Positions 52,885 to 62,319 of a DNA stretch of 64,000 nt are shown one piece after another. The notes under the pieces were generated by a model, which had not been told where the DNA came from, did not search any database, and saw nothing but the letters and a program-made list of their open reading frames with translations. The position numbers and the translations under genes were made by a program. The stretch lies in assembly GCF_014306105.1 (NCBI RefSeq), contig NZ_JACRVF010000005.1, positions 124,001 through 188,000 of the forward strand, written 5' to 3'. The DNA is from Pontibacter cellulosilyticus (GTDB taxonomy: Bacteria > Bacteroidota > Bacteroidia > Cytophagales > Hymenobacteraceae). The stretch's first letter is position 1, and each line of letters begins with the position of its first letter.

Positions 52885-53286
52885 TTACTTAATTGTAAAC
52901 TTAATTTCCTGCTGCTCTAAGTTTGTGCGCTTGTCTGTAGCGGCAACCTGCAGCTTATACTCGCCCGGCGAAATACCGTTGATGGCGATTGTCGTATCGA
53001 ATTCCACTACGTTCTTCTCAGGAGACTTTTTAAATTTAACCAAAGCCGTTTCAGCATTTGCTCCCTTTAAAGTAAACGTCAGGTCCTTTACCAAGTCCTT
53101 ATCTACTACTGTAACATTCAGCCTCAGGCCCTGAGAGGCAGTAACAGCTTGATTGTTTGTAGGGTTATTGATGGTAAGGCTAGGCTTAGATCCATCTGGT
53201 TGCATGCTGCCATCTTCAAAAAGATCTTCACATGCCGTTAGCATACTGATGGCTAACACAGAAGCCAGCATTGTTCTCAATTTCAT
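52885..53286 (-). CDS. Small lipoprotein with Ig-like beta-sandwich pattern
   Basis: 133 residues. The signal ends SMLTAC (Cys19), predicting a lipoprotein. The remainder has an alternating beta pattern (SLTINNPTNNQAV, LRLNVTVVDKDLVKDLTFTL, KLQVAATDKRTNLEQQEIKFTI) like bacterial Ig-type domains such as DUF4625. The role is unknown. Confidence 0.75.
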   Translation of the reverse strand: MKLRTMLASVLAISMLTACEDLFEDGSMQPDGSKPSLTINNPTNNQAVTASQGLRLNVTVVDKDLVKDLTFTLKGANAETALVKFKKSPEKNVVEFDTTIAINGISPGEYKLQVAATDKRTNLEQQEIKFTIK

Positions 53287-53799
53287 GGGTATTTGGGCTA
53301 AAAGTTTTAATCCTTATCCTTTGGCGGCGGCCACACAAGCTATTTTTCATGTTAAGGCTACCCGGCAATATGGCAAGTATTGCTCTATGTAAACTTACAA
53401 CTATTTTGACAATTACAAAATTGTGTAAGGCTTAGGAAACTTATAATTTCCACAGCCTACCCAACCAAATAAGATACAATAAAAGTTCATCTGTAATTAA
53501 GTAAACACTTGTTTTCTGCAAATTCTATCTTATACACCAGTAAAATATGGTTTTAGTTATAAATATAAAGTACAAAAACATACGTACAGCCACCATATTC
53601 ACAGTGCAATACTTGGAAACTAAAGCTTACGAAAAGGTGCAAAATCTGCACGGCAGGGCGTACTTTGTTATTTTCTTTATGAGAAAGTTATCTAAGGCAT
53701 TGATAACTAAACAGAATTACCTCCGTAAAAAAACACGTCGCAGTATAGTTTTATGCTGCGATGCGAAGAAGTATTAAGTTAAACCATAAAAAAACAACT
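53287..53799. other. 513-bp spacer upstream of the low-complexity protein gene
   Basis: AT-rich with no convincing gene; one open frame of about 76 codons (53547-53777) lacks any recognisable protein. A small ACAATT/AATTGT dyad near 53409-53424 is the only structure I see. Confidence 0.55.
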
Positions 53800-54666
53800 A
53801 TGAGAAGCTATGAGAATTCGGGCTACAACCCGTACAACGACAATTATAGGTCTGAGTCAAGAAGCTCAGGCAGAAATTATTCATCAAGTGATTACGACAG
53901 TTCACCACGCAGCCGAAGCTACGGCAGCTCAAACTATAGTTCAGGCGATTTAGGATCTGGACGAGACGCTTACTCAAATTCCGGCTATGGCAATACATCT
54001 AGCTATGGCCGCTCTGCAGGATACGGCTCATCTGGTTACGGAAGCTCTAACTATGGCTCCAGCCCTTCTTCATACAGTTCATCACGCTACGGATCAGGTT
54101 CTTCTTACGGATCAGGCTATGGCTCTGGATCGTCTAACTATGGCAACCGCTATAGCAACTACGACAGCGACAGAGACCGTCATGGCCGTGATAGCTGGGA
54201 CCGTACAGGCGACCGCATAGAAAATGCCTGGGACCGCACTAAGAACAAGGTATCGAACGCTTGGGACAGAGCAACCAATGATTACGATAATGATGATTAC
54301 AGAAACCGTAATTATAATAATTATGGTTCTGGCTCAAGCTATGGCACAGGCTCAAGATACGGCACTACAAGCTATGGTAGTGGTTATGGCACTGGCTACA
54401 GCTCATCTTACGACAGAGACCGCTATAGCTCAGACTCTGACAAAGACAGACATGATCGTGGATTCTTTGACAAAGCCGGCGATGAGGTAAGATCATGGTT
54501 CGGTGACGAAGAAGCAGAACGCAGAAGAAGAAGGGACGAAATGCGTGATCGCGACTATGATAACGACTACAACAGATATGGGAGAAGCTCCAGCTCGTAC
54601 GGAAACACCTATAGCGGACCTCCCTACTCTTACGGATCATCTTCGAGAAGAGACTATGAATGGTAG
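53800..54666 (+). CDS. Ser/Tyr/Gly-rich low-complexity protein with SWFGD-type C-terminus
   Basis: About 288 residues. Residues 1-125 and 175-225 are dense in GYGSS, SYGS and NYGS repeats, with many tyrosines spaced by small polar residues. Between them is a helical repeat (SWDRTGDRIENAWDRTKNK, then a third WDRA), and near the end RGFFDKAGDEVRSWFGDEEA, a motif seen in BON-linked and stress proteins of Bacteroidota. There is no signal peptide. I start at 53800 because the upstream codons look untranslated and this ATG fits the spacer. The composition resembles phase-separating domains (see findings). Function unknown. Confidence 0.75.
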   Translation: MRSYENSGYNPYNDNYRSESRSSGRNYSSSDYDSSPRSRSYGSSNYSSGDLGSGRDAYSNSGYGNTSSYGRSAGYGSSGYGSSNYGSSPSSYSSSRYGSGSSYGSGYGSGSSNYGNRYSNYDSDRDRHGRDSWDRTGDRIENAWDRTKNKVSNAWDRATNDYDNDDYRNRNYNNYGSGSSYGTGSRYGTTSYGSGYGTGYSSSYDRDRYSSDSDKDRHDRGFFDKAGDEVRSWFGDEEAERRRRRDEMRDRDYDNDYNRYGRSSSSYGNTYSGPPYSYGSSSRRDYEW

Positions 54667-54741
54667 AAACACCTATAGGCAGCCGTTTTCATACGGTTAC
54701 CAATGGTAGTTTTACCTTAGGATAGTGGATGTAACTCCACA

Positions 54742-54775
54742 AAAAAACCCTGTTGCAAAAGCAACAGGGTTTTTT
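54742..54775 (+). terminator. Terminator after the low-complexity gene
   Basis: Stem AAAAAACCCTGTTGC with its complement (54742-54756 and 54761-54775), AAAA loop, T-run included. Confidence 0.9.
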
Positions 54776-54809
54776 ATGTTTAAATGATTCTGAACCTGAT
54801 AGCTTTTTA

Positions 54810-54817
54810 TACATTTG
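54810..54817 (+). promoter_or_regulatory. -7 promoter element of the outer-membrane barrel gene
   Basis: TACATTTG matches TAnnTTTG, 37 bases upstream of the start at 54855. Confidence 0.6.
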
Positions 54818-54854
54818 CATTTACATTAAACCTTTTAGCCATACTAAACTTTTT

Positions 54855-55460
54855 ATGAAACGACTCCTACTGTTTATTGCGTTTGCTTTTTTGAGCTACT
54901 CAGGATTTGGACAGCAATTAGGCGTGAAGGCTGGTGCCGCTTACGCAAATTTTAAAGGAAAAGACGCCGATAACTATAACTACAGGCTGGGCTACTCAGC
55001 AGGCGTGATGTTACAACAGCACATCACCGACCTGATTGGCGTGCAGGTAGAAGCACTTTATACCTCTAAAGGTGCTAAGATTGAAGCAACATCAGGTAGC
55101 AATGAGATTAACGATATCTACAGGCTTAACTATGTTGATGTCCCGGTGCTTCTTCACTTATCAGCTGGTGGCATGTTTATCGACCTTGGTCCACAGGCCT
55201 CTTTCATCGCTAAGGCAAGGCAGATACGCGAGGTAAACACTAGCAACACTACCACTACCGTGGAAACCGACATTACGGATAATCCTTATACAGTAGACTT
55301 TGGTTATGTGGCTGGCTTAGGATTCAGGGCGGCTAATAACATTGGCATTGAGTTGCGCTATAATGGAGGCCTCAAAAAAATTGATGACGAAGGACCACTT
55401 GTTGGCAGAGAGCGTCGCAACTCTTCTTTTAATCTTATGCTTAGCTATCTTTTCTGGTAG
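54855..55460 (+). CDS. Outer membrane beta-barrel protein (porin family, PorT-like)
   Basis: 201 residues. Signal peptide MKRLLLFIAFAFLSYSGFG, then QLGVKAGAAYANFKGKD and about eight beta strands ending LMLSYLFW, an aromatic C-terminus as expected for sorting. It matches the small outer membrane barrel domain widespread in Bacteroidota. No ligand can be given. I start at 54855, after the promoter. Confidence 0.87.
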   Translation: MKRLLLFIAFAFLSYSGFGQQLGVKAGAAYANFKGKDADNYNYRLGYSAGVMLQQHITDLIGVQVEALYTSKGAKIEATSGSNEINDIYRLNYVDVPVLLHLSAGGMFIDLGPQASFIAKARQIREVNTSNTTTTVETDITDNPYTVDFGYVAGLGFRAANNIGIELRYNGGLKKIDDEGPLVGRERRNSSFNLMLSYLFW

Positions 55461-55474
55461 CATAAATTATCAGT

Positions 55475-55512
55475 AAACAGAAAAGCCCCTGCATGCAGGG
55501 GCTTTTCTGTTT
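55475..55512. terminator. Perfect palindromic terminator between convergent genes
   Basis: 38-bp perfect palindrome centred on GCATGC, flanked by A- and T-rich ends, between the barrel gene and carbonic anhydrase. Confidence 0.9.
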
Positions 55513-55535
55513 TAAGGGCGGTTATAAACAACTAT

Positions 55536-56174
55536 CTACACAGTTGCTTCTTCTGCCTTTAAGCCATAAATGCGCTCGTATCGCGACAGCGTTTCCGTGT
55601 TCACGTTCAAATCTCTTAGCAAGCCTTCTCTTAAATCGTATACAAGGCCATAGAGCTTGGGCGGATTGTCAGTAGCCATTGCATTCTGAATGATAGAGGT
55701 CTTGGAGAGATTGATTACCTGCTCAATAATGTTTAGCTCTACAAGCCTACGCAGGCGCTGCTCTTTATCTTCTATTTGCTCCAACTCATGCTCGTGTAAG
55801 CGGATAACATCTTTAATGTTGCGCAGCCAGTTGTCTATTAAACCATACTGGTTGTTGCTTGCAGCTGCAGCTACACCGCCACAGCCATAGTGCCCACACA
55901 CGATGATGTCTTTTACCTTGAGAACCTCTACAGCATACTGCAGCACCGATAACAGGTTCATGTCAGTATGCACTACCATGTTGGCGATGTTGCGGTGCAC
56001 AAATATTTCGCCAGGGCCAGTGCCTGTTACTTCGTTTACCGGGATGCGGCTATCTGAGCAACCAATGTACAGGTAGCGGGGTGTTTGTCCCTCAGCCAGC
56101 TTTATAAAGAACTCACTGTCCTCTGCCATTTTTGCGGCAACCCACTTCCTATTATTTTCAAAGATTTTTTCCAC
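55536..56174 (-). CDS. Beta-class carbonic anhydrase
   Basis: 212 residues with the zinc ligands in CSDSRIP and CGHYGCGGV, the standard beta-class set. It interconverts carbon dioxide and bicarbonate. It lies directly downstream of a SulP transporter in the same direction, a pairing that suggests bicarbonate supply. Confidence 0.94.
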   Translation of the reverse strand: MEKIFENNRKWVAAKMAEDSEFFIKLAEGQTPRYLYIGCSDSRIPVNEVTGTGPGEIFVHRNIANMVVHTDMNLLSVLQYAVEVLKVKDIIVCGHYGCGGVAAAASNNQYGLIDNWLRNIKDVIRLHEHELEQIEDKEQRLRRLVELNIIEQVINLSKTSIIQNAMATDNPPKLYGLVYDLREGLLRDLNVNTETLSRYERIYGLKAEEATV

Positions 56175-56257
56175 GTAATTTTCCTTGGTAGTAGTAATAT
56201 TAAAGCTGCTGCCCTCCTGTGTTTTATACTTTGAGAGGCAAAACCAACTTATAGGTT

Positions 56258-57829
56258 TTAGTGCATATTCATGATAGATACTTCTTCAATGTTTAGCACC
56301 TCCACCACAATATTGCGCTCATGAGCCGTTTTTTTGAACTCCTGTATCGCCTCTAGCACATCGTAGTCGATATACTCAGAGTTTTCTCCATCTATAATTA
56401 CATGGCTGTTCTTAGGCAGGTGGTCCAGTGTAAGTATAATGCTGGCTTTGTTTAAGAAAGATACGTGCTCGCTTAGTTTGATGCGAATAACATTTTTGTC
56501 TTGCTGCTCTTCTTTATGATAGAAGTATGGCGATTTGTAATTGGCCTTCAGGATGTAGAATACGCCTACTGCCAAACCAATACTAATACCCACCAACAAA
56601 TCGGTGAACAGGATTGCCAGGATAGTAACGATAAAAGGTATAAACTGCTCAGAGCCAATCTTTAACTGAGACTTGTATAAGGCAGGTTTTGTAAGCTTGA
56701 AACCTACTACCAGCAGTACAGCTGCAAGCGCTGAAAGCGGAATAAGGTTAAGGAAATTAGCCAGGAACAATACCGACAACAACAGTAGTATGCCATGAAA
56801 AAAGCTGGAAAGTTTGGTTTCGCCGCCAGCAGCCACGTTGGCCGAGCTACGCACGATAACAGCTGTCATAGGCAAGCCACCGATCAGGCCACTGATCATA
56901 TTGCCAACACCCTGTGCTTTTAGCTCGCGGTTAGTTGGTGTGCGGCGCTTGTGCGGGTCTAATTTGTCTACGGCCTCTACGCTTAGCAGGGTTTCCAGGC
57001 TGGCAACAATGGCAATGGTAATGGCTACCACATAAACCTGTGGGTTTGTTAGCATAGAGAAGTCAGGCAATCTTAGCTCATTGCCTACTTCGCTGAGCCC
57101 AGCCATCACAGGCAGCGAAACAAGGTGCGAAGCGCTTATAGCCAACTCAGGTGCTATACTTTTAAACAGCTCGTTAAGGGCAATAGAAACCAGCACCACG
57201 ATTAGAGCACCAGGTACCAGTTTAAAAAACTTAAACCGTTTTAGCCAGGCCATATCCCATACTATAAGTATAGTTAACGATATAATTCCCACAATCAAAG
57301 CCCCTAGATTGATGGCCGAAAAGGCATAAATTAACTCCGAGAATGTTGTGCGACCGTCAGGCTGGAAGAAGTTCATCTCGCCAAAAAAGTCTTCGTCAGC
57401 ACCCATAAAGTGCGGAATCTGCTTTAGGATAAGTATAAGACCTATGGCCGCCAGCATACCCTTAATCACTGAAGAGGGAAAATATAAACCGATAACTCCG
57501 GCTTTCAGGAAACCAAGCACCAGCTGAAAAGCACCTGCCAGCACTACTGCCAGTAAGAAGCCTTCAAAGCTCTGCAGCGTTTCAATACCATTAAGTACGA
57601 TAACTGTAAGACCAGCCGCAGGGCCGCTTACACTAAGTTGTGATCCACTGAGAAGGGCAACGACCACCCCTCCTACTATACCCGTTAAAATGCCCGAGAA
57701 AAGTGGTGCACCCGATGCCAGTGAGATACCAAGGCAGAGGGGCAACGCCACCAAAAAAACTACAAGCCCCGCTGGGATGTCTTTCCCAAGCGACGACAGA
57801 TAACCAGAGGATCTAATGTCAGAATTCAT
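56258..57829 (-). CDS. SulP-family anion transporter
   Basis: About 523 residues. SulP signature near the N-terminus (DIPAGLVVFLVALPLCLGISLASG) and about twelve to fourteen hydrophobic segments, then a STAS-like C-terminus (VIIDGENSEYIDYDVLEAIQEF). I start at the ATG at 57829; a GTG at 57862 is less likely. Together with the carbonic anhydrase it is probably a bicarbonate uptake pair (BicA-like), although sulfate transport cannot be excluded. Confidence 0.88.
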   Translation of the reverse strand: MNSDIRSSGYLSSLGKDIPAGLVVFLVALPLCLGISLASGAPLFSGILTGIVGGVVVALLSGSQLSVSGPAAGLTVIVLNGIETLQSFEGFLLAVVLAGAFQLVLGFLKAGVIGLYFPSSVIKGMLAAIGLILILKQIPHFMGADEDFFGEMNFFQPDGRTTFSELIYAFSAINLGALIVGIISLTILIVWDMAWLKRFKFFKLVPGALIVVLVSIALNELFKSIAPELAISASHLVSLPVMAGLSEVGNELRLPDFSMLTNPQVYVVAITIAIVASLETLLSVEAVDKLDPHKRRTPTNRELKAQGVGNMISGLIGGLPMTAVIVRSSANVAAGGETKLSSFFHGILLLLSVLFLANFLNLIPLSALAAVLLVVGFKLTKPALYKSQLKIGSEQFIPFIVTILAILFTDLLVGISIGLAVGVFYILKANYKSPYFYHKEEQQDKNVIRIKLSEHVSFLNKASIILTLDHLPKNSHVIIDGENSEYIDYDVLEAIQEFKKTAHERNIVVEVLNIEEVSIMNMH

Positions 57830-57908
57830 ATACCAGATTAATATGCTTAAATGCAGTTGCACATGCTATTGCTTTCGAACAACAGGCTCAACTATAAAAA
57901 GTTAAGCA

Positions 57909-57916
57909 CAAACTTA
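57909..57916 (-). promoter_or_regulatory. -7 promoter element of sulP-carbonic anhydrase
   Basis: Reads TAAGTTTG on the minus strand, about 80 bases upstream of the sulP start. Confidence 0.5.
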
Positions 57917-57966
57917 ACTCAGTAAGATTAACGGGGTATTAAAAAGAAATTAAAATCAGATTAAAA

Positions 57967-59358
57967 TCAGTATTTATTTGGAATAAAGAGGTAGGCCTGT
58001 GGCACTTTGATCGTAACCTTGGTTCCTTTGTTGATGATAGACTCTACCAGAATATGGCCTTTGTGAAGTTTTAGAATACGCTCGGCCAGCGGCAATCCTA
58101 TCCCATGCCCGGTTATATTCCGCACATTCTCCGCTCTAAAGAAGGGCACAAACACATGCTTCAGATCCTCTTTGTTTATACCTAATCCCTGGTCAGCTAC
58201 TTCCAGAATTACCTTGTCGCCTTTAAGTATGATAGAAGCATTAACCGTTTGGCCGGTAGGAGTAAATTTTACAGCATTTTCCAATACGTTCACGACCGCA
58301 ATCAGCAACAGTGCTTCATTTCCTTTTATGATCAAGCGATCCTCATCATCCGGGAAGTTGGCAAAATCTATATTGATCCGTGCATTAGGTAAGCGTTTGA
58401 GCACCTGCTCATGCGCCGTCCAGATAAGTTCGTCGAAGCGTAGGTGCGTGAGTTTGATTTTAGAAGGATCTATACTTGCCTGGGCAATCTGCAGTAAACC
58501 GTTAGATAATTCGGTTAGCAGCCGTGCATCTTCCAGTATGGATTGCAGCACCCGCTCATACTCCTGTGGCTCGCGGGGATTCATTAATGCAACTTCCAGC
58601 TCACCGATCATGGCAGTTAGGGGCGTGCGCAATTCGTGCGATGCGTTAGAAACAAAGGTGCTTTGCATCTCAAACGAGCTTTCCAGCCTGTCCAGCATTT
58701 TATTGAAGGTCTGGGCCAGGTGTGATATCTCATCTTTGCCGTTGGCGTTGCTCAGCCGCATGTGCAGGTCATTCGCACTTATCTTTTCTACCTCACTAAC
58801 AACTTTTGTAATGGGTATTAAAGCCTGTCCGGAGAAAACCCAGCCTGCTATCAATATAACGATCATGGACCCAAAGAAACCAACGATCAGGATCACCTTC
58901 AGGTGTTGCAACTTGCGCAAACTATAGGCATCAACAGAAGAAGCAAGCACAAAGTAATTTCCATCGGTACTGGAGTGGTAAACACCAACAACCTGCCTAA
59001 CCCCTTGCTCATACTGTACAATCTGCTGCTCCTTTATCCGGTTCAGCACCCGCTGTTTTACTCCTAGCTCGCCCTTTCCATCAGAAAAGCGCAAAGTGCC
59101 GTCTTCTTTAAAAACACGCACAGCCTCGTAAGGCAGTTCCTGATGATAGCTGATCTCATTCTGCCGCTTCTGGCTCTGGCTTAGCCCCTCCGACTCCAGC
59201 ACATATTTTGCTGTAACCAAAGCACGGTTGTAAATGCGCTTGTAGAAATCTTCCTGCCTGTAAATAGAGGTAAAATAATAGATCACCAGCGAAAAGAAAA
59301 TTAGTATCAGCGCAAAAATGCTGGTAAACTGCAGCGTAAGTTTATACCTGATCTTCAT
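57967..59358 (-). CDS. Sensor histidine kinase with HAMP domain
   Basis: 463 residues: N-terminal membrane segment, periplasmic domain (about 30-160), second membrane segment (VILIVGFFGSMIVILIAGWVF), HAMP, HisKA with FVSNASHELRTPLTAM, and HATPase with NVLENAVKFTPTG, DQGLGI and GHGIGLPLAERI. Its start shares a base with the response regulator stop, so the two are coupled. The signal is unknown. Confidence 0.94.
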   Translation of the reverse strand: MKIRYKLTLQFTSIFALILIFFSLVIYYFTSIYRQEDFYKRIYNRALVTAKYVLESEGLSQSQKRQNEISYHQELPYEAVRVFKEDGTLRFSDGKGELGVKQRVLNRIKEQQIVQYEQGVRQVVGVYHSSTDGNYFVLASSVDAYSLRKLQHLKVILIVGFFGSMIVILIAGWVFSGQALIPITKVVSEVEKISANDLHMRLSNANGKDEISHLAQTFNKMLDRLESSFEMQSTFVSNASHELRTPLTAMIGELEVALMNPREPQEYERVLQSILEDARLLTELSNGLLQIAQASIDPSKIKLTHLRFDELIWTAHEQVLKRLPNARINIDFANFPDDEDRLIIKGNEALLLIAVVNVLENAVKFTPTGQTVNASIILKGDKVILEVADQGLGINKEDLKHVFVPFFRAENVRNITGHGIGLPLAERILKLHKGHILVESIINKGTKVTIKVPQAYLFIPNKY

Positions 59359-60038
59359 TACTGCTCCTGCTCTTTAAGCACATACCCCATCCCAACTAAT
59401 GTGTGTATCAGCCTGTTTTCGTATCCTTTATCGATTTTCTTTCTCAGGAAGTTGATATACACATCTATCACGTTGCTACCAGTATCAAATGATGTCTCCC
59501 ATACCTGCTCTGTTATATCAACCCTCGACACTACTTTGCCCTGATTGCGGAGCAGGTAGTATAGCAAAGCAAACTCACGGGCTGTCAGGTTTATTGGTTT
59601 GCCACCTCTTGTTACAGTCTTTTTCGCAACGTCAAGTTCCAGGTCGGCTATTGATAACTTTTCTCCGGAGTTTGAGTCGGTGCCGCGCCTTGTTAGGGCC
59701 CTGATACGCGCCAACAGTTCCTTAAACTCGAACGGCTTGGTCAGGTAATCGTCTGCTCCGGCATCAAGTCCTGTAATTTTATCGTCGGTGCTACCTAAAG
59801 CAGTCAACATAAGTATAGCCACTGTGTTGTTATGCTTCCGGATTTCGCGGCAAACATCTAAGCCATTAATGTGCGGAAGTATTACGTCCAGCAAAATCAA
59901 ATCGTACTCATGCTGCAGTGCCATCTTCACGCCAAACGTACCATCATAAGCCTGATCTACATCATAGGATTGCTCTTCCAGCCCTTTTTTTATGAAGGCG
60001 GCAACCTTGGGTTCATCTTCTATCAGCAGGATTTTCAT
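59358..60038 (-). CDS. OmpR/PhoB-family response regulator
   Basis: 226 residues. Receiver domain with the phospho-acceptor in LILLDVILPHINGLD and the lysine in DDYLTKPFEF, then an OmpR winged helix (LTAREFALLYYLLRNQGKVVSR). It pairs with the kinase at 57967. The SulP-carbonic anhydrase genes further left are possible targets, by position only. Confidence 0.95.
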   Translation of the reverse strand: MKILLIEDEPKVAAFIKKGLEEQSYDVDQAYDGTFGVKMALQHEYDLILLDVILPHINGLDVCREIRKHNNTVAILMLTALGSTDDKITGLDAGADDYLTKPFEFKELLARIRALTRRGTDSNSGEKLSIADLELDVAKKTVTRGGKPINLTAREFALLYYLLRNQGKVVSRVDITEQVWETSFDTGSNVIDVYINFLRKKIDKGYENRLIHTLVGMGYVLKEQEQ

Positions 60039-60194
60039 AAATTCAGTTTTAGCAGCAGAGTAGCATCGTATTGCGCCAATTGGGTTAAATTAGCAGGCGC
60101 AAGATAGACATGGGCATTCAAAAATCAGAACAACCAAGTTGCTGCTTAGGTTACGAAGGTATCAAAAATAAGCGGTACTCGTTTCAAATATACA

Positions 60195-61157
60195 ATGGCA
60201 CAAAGTCCTAAACATACTCACGACCACAAGCATGACCACAGCCATGGACATGGACATGGACATGGACATGGCCACAGTCATCACCACCATGCAGGCAACA
60301 ACATCAAAGTCGCCTTTTTCCTTAATCTAAGTTTTACCATTATTGAGCTTATCGGTGGTTTCTGGATAAACAGTGTGGCTATACTTTCTGATGCGATGCA
60401 TGACTTAGGCGACTCGCTCTCGCTGGGCTTAGCATGGTATTTCGAAAAAGTGTCAAAGCGAAAGCGTGATGCTAAATTTACGTTTGGCTATAAACGCTTT
60501 TCGCTGCTAGGGGCTGTTGTCAATTCTGTGATCTTGCTGGTCGGCTCTATTTTTATACTTACAGAAGCCATCCCGCGCATCTGGGACCCGGAACCTGTAA
60601 ACGCTGCTGGCATGGTAGGATTTGCCTTGCTAGGTATTATAGTAAACGGCGCTGCCGTGTTACGCTTAAAGGGCGGCGAATCGCTGAACGAAAAAGTAGT
60701 GCGTCTGCACCTGCTGGAGGATGTTTTGGGCTGGGTAGCTGTGCTGGTGGGCGGTATTATACTTTACTTCTTTGATTGGCCAGTGATAGACCCATTGCTT
60801 TCGCTGGGTATTACGATTTTTGTGCTGTACAATGTAGTGCGAAACTTGCGCCAAAGTATAAAAATACTGCTACAGGGCACTCCTTCGCATATTAATACAG
60901 ATGAAGTAAAAGCAACATTGGAGGCATTGCCTAATGTTGCCTCAGTGCACGATCTGCACATCTGGACTATGGACGGCACTTACAATATTATGAGCATGCA
61001 TGCTGTCATGCCACAGGCAATTGATCCTGAGCAAACCGGCTTGCTGAAGCAGGACATCAGAAAGGCAATGGCTGAAATGAATATCAGCCATGTAACCATA
61101 GAATTGGAGCAACCCGGCGAAATATGCAGCTTTGAAGGCTGCGAGCCAGACGTTTAG
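60195..61157 (+). CDS. Cation diffusion facilitator (zinc/metal exporter)
   Basis: 320 residues. The N-terminus is a long histidine-rich stretch with HGHGHGHGH, then six membrane segments with SDAMHDLGDSLSLGL (metal-binding HDLGD) and the cytosolic C-domain ending HVTIELEQPGE. CDF proteins of this CzcD type export zinc, cobalt or cadmium by proton antiport. A hexanucleotide repeat (GGACAT) encodes the histidine-rich part. The stop overlaps a convergent gene by four bases. Confidence 0.93.
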   Translation: MAQSPKHTHDHKHDHSHGHGHGHGHGHSHHHHAGNNIKVAFFLNLSFTIIELIGGFWINSVAILSDAMHDLGDSLSLGLAWYFEKVSKRKRDAKFTFGYKRFSLLGAVVNSVILLVGSIFILTEAIPRIWDPEPVNAAGMVGFALLGIIVNGAAVLRLKGGESLNEKVVRLHLLEDVLGWVAVLVGGIILYFFDWPVIDPLLSLGITIFVLYNVVRNLRQSIKILLQGTPSHINTDEVKATLEALPNVASVHDLHIWTMDGTYNIMSMHAVMPQAIDPEQTGLLKQDIRKAMAEMNISHVTIELEQPGEICSFEGCEPDV

Positions 61158-61513
61158 TTTTGGTTCAGATAAACTGCCTCACGTACGAGTTCAGCGAAGT
61201 ACCCCTCATCTATATCTTCAAGAGAGCGGATTTTTATATGTGGGTTCTGTCCGTTGCGGCTTACCAACCTACGGTGTGGGTCTGCTAGTTCTTTGCCTCT
61301 GAAAAAACCGAAGTGAATGCCACTGCGCGAAGATGCAAAGTAGCATACTGGCCCATAAAAGAAATAACAGGCGCAGTCCCAGCGCACACATTCTTCCAGG
61401 TGTGCCACAGAAGCTTGAATGATACGGCGCACTTCATTGGCCAGTTCTTGTTTTTCAGGAGTCAGGTTTTCGAGATACTCGTCTACTTGGTTTGTCGTTG
61501 TCTTGCTTCTCAT
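61154..61513 (-). CDS. DUF1801-family protein
   Basis: 119 residues from the ATG at 61513 (MRSKTTTNQVDEYLENL), which avoids a longer extension without family similarity. The DUF1801 pattern (ECVRWDCACYFFYGPVCYFASS, then HFGFFRGKELADPH) is seen. Function unknown. Confidence 0.82.
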   Translation of the reverse strand: MRSKTTTNQVDEYLENLTPEKQELANEVRRIIQASVAHLEECVRWDCACYFFYGPVCYFASSRSGIHFGFFRGKELADPHRRLVSRNGQNPHIKIRSLEDIDEGYFAELVREAVYLNQN

Positions 61514-61674
61514 AGGGTTTAGCTCTGTTATAAAATAAAAAGAGCTCTTGCTGCTAAATATACAAACATTTGAATATTCAGACAAAATGAAATGTGATTT
61601 CTTCTTAAGAAAACATTCATTCTATCTCCCCCTAAGTTGGTAATAAAAGCGGTAATAGCAGAATAAAGTATAAG

Positions 61675-62319
61675 CTAGCTGTTTGCATGCTCCATTACGG
61701 TAAGTATGCGCTGCTCTAGTTCGTAAAGCTCAATGTAGCCTTTTGCTATCTGCTCAATGCCATGGTTTGTTAGCAGGAACACACTCGGAAATGTATCGGC
61801 ACCAATATCATTCACATAGCCAAACTCATCCTCCATTTGCTGCATGATCTCTTCTGACTCGAATAAGGTCAGGAACAGGTTCTCAGAGATGCCGAACATA
61901 CTTACAATGCGCGCCAGCACACCTGGGTTTCTAATATCGAGGCCATCAGCGTAAAAAGCAGAGTGCATGGCGCGAAGCACCTCAAGCGTAAGCACCGGCC
62001 TTAACAAACGCACGCACAGCAAAGCCCGGCACGCAGGCTCGGTATTGTACACAAAATCCTGGTCTTTAAAAAAACGGTAATCGAATGGCAAAAAGGTTCT
62101 CTCCTGCACGCGGTGCCAACTCACGGCCAGCTGGTCTTTCTCATGCTGCTGTAAAGGAGAATCGGCATAGGCATGTAAATCACCAAAAAGCACCTGCACT
62201 TTTAGCCTGCCCTGCCACAGAGCGCGGAGGCGGCGTACTACCGCAGTAAACCCATAGCACCAGGCGCACATGGGGTTTGTTACATATATTAAAGTCGGGC
62301 TATCTGATCCGTTTCCCAT
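61675..62319 (-). CDS. DsbA-like (FrnE/SpxH-type) thioredoxin-fold protein
   Basis: 214 residues, no signal peptide. The active site is CAWC in YVTNPMCAWCYGFTAVV, with an inserted helical domain and a cis-proline segment near DTFPSVFLLTN. The cytoplasmic members (FrnE, YjbH/SpxH) are oxidoreductases or protease adaptors. Which applies here is not shown. Confidence 0.85.
   Translation of the reverse strand: MGNGSDSPTLIYVTNPMCAWCYGFTAVVRRLRALWQGRLKVQVLFGDLHAYADSPLQQHEKDQLAVSWHRVQERTFLPFDYRFFKDQDFVYNTEPACRALLCVRLLRPVLTLEVLRAMHSAFYADGLDIRNPGVLARIVSMFGISENLFLTLFESEEIMQQMEDEFGYVNDIGADTFPSVFLLTNHGIEQIAKGYIELYELEQRILTVMEHANS

Noticed and set aside
53547..53777. An open frame of 76 codons in the spacer before the low-complexity gene
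   Set aside because: AT-rich, no ribosome-binding site or family resemblance, and it overlaps the untranslated region of the next gene.
60195..60300. A possible CRISPR-like or tandem array at the repeated CATGGA sequence
   Set aside because: The repeat is six bases, without spacers, and in frame within a histidine-rich protein.
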